This document shows, in pieces, positions 25,101-37,100 of a DNA stretch of 64,000 bases (its first letter is position 1; each line of letters opens with the position of its first letter). This DNA comes from Ochotona curzoniae. Taxonomy: Eukaryota > Chordata > Mammalia > Lagomorpha > Ochotonidae. Under the pieces are notes generated by a model. The model was not told the DNA's origin and searched no databases. It saw only the letters and a list, made by a program, of their open reading frames with translations. Made by a program: the position numbers and the translations under genes. Location: the NCBI RefSeq assembly GCF_017591425.1, contig NW_024466307.1, positions 2,044,001 to 2,108,000 on the forward strand. The letters run 5' to 3'.

Positions 25101-28100
25101 AGTTAAGACCCCTGCCTCCATATGAGGGTGTTTGGATTCGGCCCCAACTCTGATGCCCGGCTCCAACTCCCTGCCACCCATGTGAAGGTCCTGGATAGAT
25201 TCCCAACCCCCAGCTCTAGGTCCAAGGCTCCCGCAGGTTTCTGGAAAAGCCAACCACAAGTGAAGCTTTTCTATCTCTTGCCCACTCAAAAAAGTAATCA
25301 TACTTTTGGTGCACAAACTTGCAAAATCTGTACATGTTTCGTCTTATGTGCTTGCATGAATATTCTGAAAACACCGGACAGGGGACTCTGCCCTCCCCCT
25401 GGTACCAGAGGTGCAGCACCAAGGGGAGACTCACGCTAGACCTGGGGCAGGGGACAGCAAGCCCAAGCAGTCAGCACGGAGGTTCACTGAACCTCACACA
25501 CCCAGGCAGCACCGAGCCCCACGGGGCTGCTGCTTCACGCGCCCAGGCAGCACGGAGCCCCACGGGGCTGCTGCTTCACGCGCCCAGGCAGCACAGAGCC
25601 CCACGGTGCTGGTTCATGTGCCCAGGCAGCACAGAGCCCCATGGTGCTGCTGCTTCACGCGCCCAGGCAGCACGGAGCCCCACGGGGCTGCTGTTTCACG
25701 CGCCCAGGCAGCACAGAGCCCCACGGTGCTGGTTCATGTGCCCAGGCAGCACAGAGCCCCACGGTGCTGCTGCTTCATGCACCTTTGCCCAGACATCACA
25801 GGGCAACAAGCCCCAGTTGCTGATGGTGTCCTGACCCCAGGGAGTGTGGGGGGTGCCGGTGCCAACACTGACATGCAGTGGGGTATAAGAGGAGGCCAAT
25901 AGTGAAACAGAAAAGGCATGGCTTGTCCGAAACTGTGTCACCACCCCTCTAAGACAAAACAGTACTGCCATCGCCAAGGGGGATGTGGGCAGCGGCCCTA
26001 AGAACTAGAAGACAGAGAGGCAGGGGGAAGGAAAATGAAGAGCAAGCAACTGAGCACAGGAAGTGACCTCTACCACACAGGAGCCACAGTCAAGGCAGAA
26101 GCACTCAGGACCTCCTGGCGTGCATAGAATAAGCTCTGAGTGCACTGCTCTGAGTGCACCGGGTGAAGCCACAATCTGCAGTGCCAGCATCCCTCACACC
26201 AAGTGCTGGTTGAGTCCTGGCTGCTCCACTTCTGATCCTGGGAGAGCAGCAGCAAATGGCCCTTGTATTGGAGGTCCTGCCACCCACACAGGAGCCTGGA
26301 CAGAGTTCCCACCTGCTGGGCTTCACCCAGCCCACCCCTGGCTATTGCACCATTTGAGTGCAGGAGTGAATCAGTGCATAGAAGAACTTCCTCTCTGTGT
26401 CTCTTCCCCCCACCTCTCTCTCTCTAATTCTGATGTTGAAATAAGTAAAGCTTTTAAAAACAACAGCTTTGTTCACAGAAAATAACTGGGATGCGTCCAC
26501 CATGCAGCTCAAAACGAAGGGGAGCTTTTCCCAGCACTTAATATCCCTAAAGGGCAGAGCTGGGCCCAGGGCAGCAGAGACTAGGGACATAGCCCTATCC
26601 TGAAGAGCGGCTAACACTCCAGCCTCATGGTCAGCCTGTGGCGTGTGCGCAAGCTACTAGCTATGGACAGCGAGCGAGTGAAGGGCAGTGGGTGAGGGTC
26701 CTGCTGCGGTGTCCAGGATGAGCAAATCAGGCACACCTGGCATCTGAGGACACCACTCTTAAACAGAAGCCATCATGGGCCACTGCGAAGGACAGCTAAC
26801 CCGTGTGCGGGAGCTAGCAAACCCCAGACCTAATGATTCCAAGGCCACACTCTATACCCAACCCAGAGTGAGGCAACACCGCACGTTACAGGGACACGGC
26901 ACATCCCGAGAACGCCTCGGCAGACCCCGGAGACACAGACACATCCCCATTAACCCCAAGGGCCTCGGAAAGCCACCATTTTTTTTTTTAAAGATTTATT
27001 CATTTTTTTATTACAAAGTCAGATATACAGAGAGGAGGAGAGACAGAGGGGAAGATCTTCCATCCGATGATTCACTCCCCAAGTGAGCGCAACAGCCGCT
27101 GCTATGCTGATCCGAAGCCAGGATACAGGGAACTTCTTCCGGGTCTCCCACACGGGTACAGGGTCCCAAAAAATTGGGCCGTCCTCGACTGCTTTCCCAG
27201 GCCACAGGCAGGGAGCTGGATGGGAAGTGGAGCTGCCGGGATTAGAACCAGCGCCCATATGGGATTGTGGCGCGTTCAAGGTGAGGACTCTAGCCGCTAG
27301 GCCACGCTGCCAGGCCTGGAAAGCCACCATTTGGAGCGAACCTTTTGTCACAACAGTCCGGAATTCCCCACGTCAGATTCCTGCTGGGGCCCTCTCCGGA
27401 CGCCAGAGATAACGTGGACGTAGCCATATCTGTGCTATTAGGGGCAGCCCCAAGCTTTACAGCCAACCTCTTCCCACTCCAGACCAAACAAACCATATTG
27501 CCTCCTTCTCTCCCCTCCTCCACCCCACGGGTTACCAACTTTCCCGGTCGCTGCTTCCTCCTTATGACTCATATGATCCCAGAAGGCCAGTCTGACCCAT
27601 TGCAAGTTCAAGTGCAATAAATAAAAACTTATTCTTTCAGTGGGGAGCGGGGGGGGGGGGGGGGAGAAAGATTTTAGAACTGCGGGACACCTCCCACATA
27701 AAGAGTTGAATCCACACTTGAGCTTCCTACCTGTACCTACACAGAAGGGAGGGACAGAGACACACCCCTCACCTGGCCAGGCAATGGCAGACAGAGGGAT
27801 AAAACGCCGGGAAACAGGAAGAACCAGGCAACTGGTTTTACCCTATCCCATCACTACAGTCAGGTACCATTGTATGGGTCTGGTTTTCTCAAACTTTCCT
27901 TCATTTTACTAGACACAATGGTGTGGTGTTTTTAAAAATACTAGGCCCGGTGTGGTAGCCTAGTGGCTAAAGTCCTCTCTCGCCTTGCACACACTAGGAT
28001 CCCACATGATCACTGGTTCATGTTCCTGCTGTTCCACTTCCCAGCCAGCAGCCAGAGCTGAGCTGATCTGAAACGAGCAGCCAGGAGCTTCTTCAGGTCT

Positions 28101-31100
28101 CCCATACAGGTACAGGGTCCCAAAGCTTTGGACCGTCCTTGACTACTTTCCCAGGCCACAAGCAGGGAGCTGGATGGGAAGTGGAACAGCCAGGAAACAA
28201 ACCGGTGCCCATATGGGATCCCAGCAGATAGAAGGTGAGGATTTAGCCACTAGGCTATCATGTTGGGCCTAGATGGCTTCATCTTTAAATTATGTCTCCC
28301 ACAACTGCTTGAACATTTTCCCATTTCAATGTTGTGGCTCAGCAACATGCACCACTGTCCTCCAATGACGGGGCCACTTCCTCCATTGCAGGCTTAGAGG
28401 GGACGGACACAGCACCTGCTCTGAGCAGTGTTGGGCCTTGCCTCTCCACTCTACCAGGCCTATGCAGACGCTGTCCCGACAACAAGACGACAGTGATGGG
28501 GCTGATGGCAACTGCTGCCACTCCTTGGCCAGGGATGGGCTTGATGGCCAGTGAGGAATTGGTGACCTTAACGCCAGGAAGACACACACACACATACACA
28601 CATCCCTGTCCATGAAAGAAAGGTCTTGCAGGTGGATGTTGGGCTCAGCAGTTAAGCTGCTAGCTTGGGACACCTGCGTTCCATTTTGCACCACCTGGGT
28701 TCAAGTCCCAGGTCCACTTCTGACTCCAGCTTCCTGCTAACACAAACCTTGAAAGGCACCACTGGTGGCCCCAGTACTTAGGCCCCTGCCACTCTCAGAG
28801 ACCCAGGTGCCCAGCCCTGAATGCTGCATGCCTGTGGGGAGTGAACCAGTGAATAGGAAATTTCTGTTGTTCTGCCTTTCAGAGAAATAAAATACGTAAA
28901 AGGGAGCCCAAGTAGCTGCAGATAGTCCTGAATCCACAAAACACTCACGTGCTGTGGAAACTAAATACATGGGGTTGATACGTGGGTTGGCTTGGGGCTT
29001 CCTGTGGGTTGAGCTCATGCATCAAGGCCTCTATTCAAGCCTCCTTAACAGTCAACACACATTACTCTGTCACTGTCTGCAAAACGTGGCAGGTGTGACT
29101 ATTAGCTGGGGTGGTCCTCTGCTTCACAGGGGTGCCAGCTGGGCAATTCAAACTGAGCTGACAAAGCCAGGATGCGTCCTGCCTCACTTGAGAATTCTGC
29201 TCTCTTCACTGTAGCTGCCAAGAGTGGAGCAGGACCACCGTGGGCTCCTGCACAGGGATGGGAAGCAGCTGTTTCCCCTCCTGCTCTCACACATGGAGGC
29301 CCTCAACACACACAACACATGGGGGCTCAGCTTTCCACCCCACCTTCTGAAGACCCCCTCGTACTGGAGAAGTCATCTCCCCTCCCATGCCCCTGCCTCC
29401 CTCCCTCCCTGACTCAGCATGCAGCAGTGACATCATCTGTGACCTGCTCACACAGTAATGACGTCATCCATGACCTGTCCCAGCAGGCAGACCACCTCTT
29501 GCCACGTCCCCCGGGGGTGACAGCCAGGCCATGCACCCTCACTGTGTGATATCCTGCAGATTTGTTGCATGCATGTGACCGCCTGGATGGCAGCAGCACA
29601 CAGGAACCACGCTCCTATCCCCACCAAGCAATAACACACAGACCTGAGAACATCCACCAGTCCGGGAGAGACAGGAAACATGGGGCCAGCACGTGGTGCA
29701 GCAGCTCAGCTCTACCCACAGCATCCATATGAACGCTTGCTCAAGTCCCAGCTGCTCTACTTCCCATCCAGCTCCCTGCTTGTGGCCTGGGAGAGTGGTC
29801 GAGGACGGCCCAAAGCCTTGGGCCTGCACCTGCGTGGACCCCCCGCAGCGTCGCGGTTAGTTGCTCTGCAGCTATTGCCAATGGGCCTATGGGGCGAGCG
29901 CAGCACATTCCTAATAAAATACACAAACCAATAACATAAATCACCCCACCCACCACAAAAAAACCCCCATTCCAAAACACCCCCACTCTTCCATACTTAC
30001 CTTTTCACCATTTAACTTTCCTCTTCAATTTCATCCTCAATTTACTCCTCCTCTTTCCTCCTATATAAAATATAACAATCCCTCCAATCAATAACTCTTC
30101 AAAATTACCACATTCCTATTACTTAACCCCCCCTCATAAAAAAAATATTTATTTCCACACATTCACTAAAACTATCTACATCATTCTCCTCATCCCTAAT
30201 CCCCTTATTCCTATCTCCTCTTTTTTCCTTTTTCTTATCCCTCCCCCCCCCCACACCTCAAACCCCACAAACAAACACCCAAACCACACCCCCACCACCA
30301 CCAACCAAAACACAATACTCATACCCTACCCCCCTCATCTTCACCTCAAAATCCTAATTCTTCCATTTTCACCCCCCTTAAACCCCCATACCACTACCCT
30401 CTACCCCCTCCACCCCTCACCCCCACCCTCCCCCCATCCCCTATTATTGCTCGATCTCTATAGTGAATGAATACATACACCGAGTTATCCTGCTGTTCTC
30501 TATCAGCGTGCACAATGTGAATGTGAAAATGGCAGGAATCTGGCTCACCTGCTGATTCCTGTTACTCTTACTGGAGGGCCTTGGCCAGAACCCTAATTCC
30601 TGGTCACGTGCACCCCAAGGAGACAGCAGCTGATTACACACATAGTTCAACCTTTGGGATCATTTGTGGATGAACCCTCCCCACTGATTCACCCCCAAAT
30701 GGCTGCACCAGGCAAGGCAGGCTCAGGCGGAAGCCGAGAGCCCAAGTATTGGGGCCATCTTCCACTGCTCTCCCAGGCACAGGGAGCTGCTTTGGGAGGT
30801 AAGAGCATAACACTGTAGTCAGAAGGTCAGAGTTCAGAACCCAGACCTGAATCCTGGGGGAGAAAGCTGGGCACAAACACCTTCCCAGGTTGGCAGTGAA
30901 CACAGGCAGTGCAAACGCTCCTGGGCACACTCACATAATGCACATCCCGGAAGGCAGCAGGTGAGGGCCCAGCCCTGGGTCCCTGCCACCCGTGTGGGAG
31001 AGCCTGCTGGAGTCCCTGGCTTGAGACCTCAGCCCCGGATCCCTGCCACCTGTGTGGGAGAGCCTGCTGGAGTCCCTGGCTCGTAGCTCAGCCCCGGCCC

Positions 31101-34100
31101 AGCCCTGGGTCCCTGCCACCTGCACCTGCAGGCCTGGAACCAGCACATGGAAGCTCAGCCCCGGCCCAGCCCTGACTGTTGCAGGCATCTGTTACAGGCA
31201 TTTCAGGAGTGCACCAATGGATGCAGTATCTCTTTCCCTCTCTGTGCCTTTCAAATAAATGAAAATTTAAAACACACACAAACCCAAAAGCTAAAGCCAC
31301 CTGGATAGCTTCACCCACATGAAGAACACATGTGTTAGAAGCGCAACCTGTGACAAGCACACAGGACAGCAGCAAACCACTGGAGTAGTTTGGGGCCAAG
31401 GCAGTGCTAGGGGAGCAAAGCAAGCTCTGGGAGATGCAGGTTTGAAAGAATGCAAGCTTGAAACCCCAAATGGAAAACAGAAAAAACGCTTATTGGGATG
31501 GGATAAATCATTTTAAAATACTCTCACCAAAAGAAGAGAGGGAAATCCTGCTTGCCACACTTTTCCAGAACAGCAAATCAGCTGGCAGCTGTGGAAACCC
31601 AAAACTATCAATTTGCCGGCTTGTGTCATGGAGACGCTGCTGCATTGGAGTGTCTTCCTTTCCAGCCCTTTCCGCGCTCAGAGGAGGCTGATGGCAGCCC
31701 AGGCCCCACACCCCGGCCAGAGGGAGGACCTTCCGGGCTGGGGCAGGCCCCAGAAGCAGACTGTGGGATGCGAACAGAAGTGAGCTCACAGCATCACCCT
31801 CACAGCCTTCCCGGTCAAACACAGTATACACACAGCTTGTCAGAGCATGACAGATGCACGTGGACACACGAGGACACCCGCAGTGCAACACTGATTCCAC
31901 ACACAGTGACGTACACACGCAGCAAACATGAGCTAGTAGCTAGCAGCCAGGAGCTAGTAGTACAGTCCCGCCCTCATAAAGCCCCCATTCTAACTGCTTT
32001 TTAAACATTGGTTTATTAAAAAGACCAAGATGGGGTGTCTTCCATCCTCTGGTTCACTCCCATAATAGCTCCAACGGCTGTGGCTGGGCCAGGCTAAATG
32101 TAGGAGCCAGAAACTGCATCTAGGTCTCCCACGTGGTTGGCAGGGCTGTCAACACACAGCTTCCCAGGCACAGTAACAGGGAGCCAGATCCAAAGCAGAG
32201 TAGCTGGGATTCAAACTGGCTCCCAAATGTGCAATGTGGGTGTCTCAAGCAGCAGATTAGCCTGTTGTCCCAAAATACCTCCCCTCCAGTAGATTTTTAT
32301 CCAACTCAGCATCTGGAAAATTCCACCCAAACTGAGGTCTGTCCAGGAAACCTGGACTCCAGCCTGATCCCATGCAGACCTGTCATGTTCCTGATGTGCA
32401 CACTCAATCCCAGAAGGCTGAGAGGGCTGGTGACCTGGCTCAAGGACAAACCTGGCCATGTGACCGGCACAGCTGCAGAAGCCACAGGTGCCGAGAGTTC
32501 TGTGCTGTGGAAGTGGGATCAGCTCGTGACCCAGCCTCAGGGCTACACAAGCCAGGGCTACAGGTGCAGCCCACTCAGACTGTCACATGCCCAGCCCCCA
32601 AGGGCTACCAGCAGCACTGGAGTGGAGTGCACTCACCCCTCTGAACACTTCCGGCTGCACCAAGATGTGCAGAGTCCACCTCCCTCTCAATCACACTCCC
32701 TCCCTGCCCATTCAAAAGCACCACCCGCTGCCAGGGCATCCCCCAGGAAGAGGTAAGTGTGGCGACATGGGCCTGACCATCCAGGGCAGGCAGACTCCAC
32801 GGCAGGCGCCAAGTACCCAGCGAGTGACTTTTCAAACCTGTCCGAGAGCTTTAACACTAAACAGCTCCACGAACTGCAGAACTGCAGAAAGGCTGTCAGC
32901 AACAAGCTGCGCGGGGTGTGGCACAGCCACTGCTGTTGGTTGGCCAGGGCAGGGGCAAGCAACAAGCCTCCAAGACCCCAGGCTTACATCCCAGCCTGGC
33001 AGAGGAGGCCCTGCACAATAAGTCCACACCGGAAATCCAATCCTGGCTGTCTGTTCCTTGTTCATGGGGCCAACAGGCAATACATGTCTGTGTGGGTGCC
33101 GCTGCTTCCCCGATGCTCTGAGGTCTTCACCAACTCCACTACCTGCTCCTAATGGAGTACAGGCAGATAGCAAACAGAAGGAACTCACCATGAACACTAA
33201 CAGAAAGTTGGGACAGACGATGATGCTCGGCCAGCTGCTCCATGCAAGACTCCTGGGATTTTGTAGGAGAGCCGTGTGTCCCTACCCCGTGTGGTAACGT
33301 GGAGACACGTGTCCCTACCCCGTGTGGTGCACTGTAGACACGTGTGTCTCACTATACCCCGTGTGGTACACATGGAGACACATGCGTCCCTTCCCTGTGT
33401 GGTGCACGTGTGACCAATCACAAACTTAACTCCCGGCCTGCCCAAGAATGGTTCTCACGCTTCGCACTGAGAGGCACTATGGGAGCCACCATTCTAGGTG
33501 ACCAAACATAAACCTAGACTTGCCAACCACAGGCGCAGCACCTTAGGCACCACCACCCTGGCAGGGGCAGGGAGGTGTGAACCATCACTGAGACCCGTGA
33601 TAGGCACAGACTCAACAGATTCCACCTGCAATGACGCAACTTCCAACTTGAAAGGCAGGCCCTACAGCCAACGCCCAGCCTTTCAAAGAAGGCCAAGGAC
33701 AGGGCCGGCACGGTGGGTCAAGCGCCAACCGCAGTGCCGCCACCCACATGGACGGTGGTTTGAGTCTCGACTGCTCTACTTCTGTTACAGTTTCCTGGCC
33801 ATGTGCCCTGGGAGGCAGTCATGGGCCAACTCCTGGGATGCAGTTCAAGCTGGTGCAGCCCTGGCCATTAGGGCCTTCTGGAGAGTGAAGCAGCACATGG
33901 AAGATCTCTCTTTATCTGTTAATTCTGTCTTTGAAATAAATAAAATCTCCAAAAACCCTAGGACACCAGGTTGCAAGTGGGGAGGAATGGAGAAGAGAGA
34001 CAACATGGGCATCAACACAGCACCTGTGCCCACGTGTGTGAGGAGGCGCAGGGTGTGCAGCCCACATGCCCGGACTCTATGCCTGCCCAGGCTGCAGCTC

Positions 34101-37100
34101 CTCTTGCCTCTCCAACAACCAAACCACACACATCCCCCCATGTCTGCTCCAGCCAGCAACTCTCACGTCCACTTCCTGTGTTAACTCCTGGTGAGGGGCG
34201 TGGAGCCCTCACACACTTCCTCTCCCCCCAGTCAAGGGTAACCTGGAGCCAGAATCAGCCACATGCATTTCCTGCTGTGTGAGCTGACCAGCATGGCCAC
34301 CACCATCTCCGTGGAGCTGATAGGCTTAGGCACCAGCAGCCCTGGAAAAGCCCAGGGCTTGGCTCCCCACACATGCATACCTACACATGCACACATGTGT
34401 GCACACGCCAATGGGCAGCCGTCACAGTTCCAGAGGCCCGGGTCAGACATCTGCACCAAGTGGAACGACTTGAGGGGGGCAGAGAATGATAAATTCTGTC
34501 TCCATCAAGATGGCAGCAGGGAGTGTCCTGGGGAGCCAGGGGTGCCCCCTGCACCACCCCTCATTATAAATAATAGCCACCTGCCACTTCCTGGCGCTCC
34601 CTGTCATCAGGCTCCCCAGGAGGGTGTTTAGGGCATTCTTTGAAGTCCTCTTCAAAAGAGCACAGACATACAGCAAGGTCACAGGGCAGGAAGCACAAGA
34701 GATCAAAGGACCCTCCAGAGCCTGGGTCTTACCACAACCCCTGGGGACAGAAGGAGCATCAGCCCCTCCCCCATTCACTGACCCCTGCCTGCACACGGGG
34801 CAGGCCAGGGGTCCCCACCATTGTTCTCTCACAATGAATGGCAGCCCCAGCAATGTGAATAATAGAAAATAATAGGATAATAGAAAAGTGCACTGTGTCA
34901 TTCCCAGAAGCCAGACAGGGTCTATGGTTGTAGATTCATTTCACCCTCACAACAATCCCCAGGTCAAACATGCTGGTCAGACACACTGACGTTTTTGGCA
35001 GCCGAGAGTCACTGGATTGGCCACCCCAGGCCATTTCTACGATTAAAACATTTAAAAGCCACGGTGGTTTTGAGCAAGACAGACAATGGCCGGCCGCTGG
35101 GGTCACCTGTATCAGGACCCTGGGCACACGAGTCCAGAATTCAAGCCACAGTGCCACTGCTGAGTCCAGTGTCCTGCTAATGAACACTCTGACAGTCCAG
35201 GCACTGGGGCCTCTACCACCCCCAGGAGACCAGGAAGGAAAGGCCAGATCCTACCTGGGCCTACAATGGACCAGAGGACAGAAGGTCTCCCACTGTCACT
35301 CTCTACCATTCAAATAAACACAAAGTTTATGAACTTTAACAAAAGAGGAAGTCAGGGATACACAAGGTGAGAAGTAGAAGGAAAATACAGGCAGAGAAGT
35401 GCTGGGGTCCATGCAGCAGGTGTGAACAACATGAAGGTGTGAAGAGAACAGCTCCCTGCTTGGCAGGGCCCTGGGGAGCTCCCAGCTGTTCGGCAGGGCC
35501 TGACGGATTTCTCTCTAACCACCTGGATGCAGTTTCACCACTTTTCGCATGGACACTCAAGCACCCCACTAAGAATTTTTATAATCTACTGAGGCATTGT
35601 TTGCCCCTGTGAGATGGCTTTTACAACCAACATGAGCTTAAGAGTCAATGTTACTGATAATGTCTTGGTGAGTGGGCCTTCAACTGTGCACAGGAGTACA
35701 ATTAAACCCATGCCATTTCTGGACACCTTATTGAGTGCCTACCCATTGCCCTGAAATCTGGCCCAGACATATAGCATGCTTTTTCTGGGAGATAGCTTGA
35801 TAAGAATTTTACAAACTAATGGAAGTAATGGGAGTATCGGCTGAAACTGCTATGACAAAAAATAAAGCTACTGGGACTCTAAAGCTATCCTGCTGTGGCA
35901 AAAATATATAGTAACTGTGACCTTAAAGGTTAGCCTGTCCTTGCAATTCTTTAGAACATAGAAAATGTAGTTGTTTTAGCTGCTTTCATAATTTTTAACT
36001 AGAGTAAATAAAGGATGATTTTGCTAACATCATACAGATATACTTTTGATTATTGCTTGGTTGTTTATGAGGTTGTAGAGCCTGCAGTTATAGGGGGATT
36101 TAATGTTCGAAATTTTTTGTCTTAGAGCTTTTTTTCTCTTTTGATGTATTTCTCATTAAGTGATGGATAACTTGTAGAAGAATTGTAGTAGGAGTGAAGT
36201 ACTGAATAAGATGTGTTGTCTACTGAGGAATTCTTAGCTGCAACATCAGAATGGATAATACCCTGTCTTAAGGTGAAACTATTTGCAGAATTATCTTTGG
36301 AAACACCCACTTGTCCACTGTAGAGTTGAAACCAAAATAGAGTAAACATGGCTCATTGCTAACTGCAATTCTTTCCGCCGTCATAACTCTTGCTTTACTT
36401 GTTTAGTTAACAAACTGTGTGAGCTTGCAGGCCCAATGGCCTTTAGTGCCAATAACCCCAATCCCCATAAACCAAGGCCACAGACTTATTAACCCATAGA
36501 TAATTTAAGATAGGGGTCGGTCTGGTTGTCACAGGTGGCACAGAATAGGACCCAGACTTGAGGAGAGCAGGTGTGGGCGGGCAAGGAATGTGGAATGCCC
36601 CCCTTCATCTCAAGCTGTCGTAAATTGTGCCCCCCTTGAAGCTAAGTTAAATTGCCCTAAAGAAAGCCTTGTACTGCTTCTGTATAAATAAAGAGGACAG
36701 CTTTCTCGCATTGTCCACAATCATTCTGGAATTGTAGTAATCCGTTTCTTTTCTCTCTATGCCTATTGCATGCACCCTTCTCAAGTTTCGAACTCAGCTG
36801 GAGCTGGACTCCAGCAGAGAAGTGAGAAGGAAAAAAGAATGCTCTGTTTTTCACAGAGAGACAGAAGCAAGCAGAGATGATCTGACACTCAGGAGCCCTT
36901 CTGCACCCCAGCAGCACCGCCCCAACGGGATCCTGCACCCCCAGGAAGAGGACTTGCAATCTGTGGCAGTCCTACCTCAGACTGAGGATAAGACGGAGCC
37001 CAGAGTCCCAACACAGCTCCAGTGCCCCTTCCCCACCACCCCACCCCTCGAACTGTCACCACTCTGAACAAACTATCCTTTTTCAAAATATGCCCATGGA

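Noticed and set aside
25319..25902. Repetitive plus-strand frames of 163-171 codons
   Set aside because: Created by the 41/38-bp array, open in more than one frame at once.
27337..27640. Unique segment ending in AATAAATAAAAACTTATTC with a 91-codon frame, considered as an LTR or retrocopy
   Set aside because: I could not find matching ends, target duplications or a recognisable protein; left as unidentified intronic DNA.
33498..34184. 228-codon plus-strand frame
   Set aside because: It runs through a SINE (33705-33955) and unrelated DNA; not a gene.
19583..36816. The two LTR-like elements as ends of one provirus
   Set aside because: Each has its own different target duplication, and the 14 kb between them is SERINC5 intron with exon 2, not viral genes.
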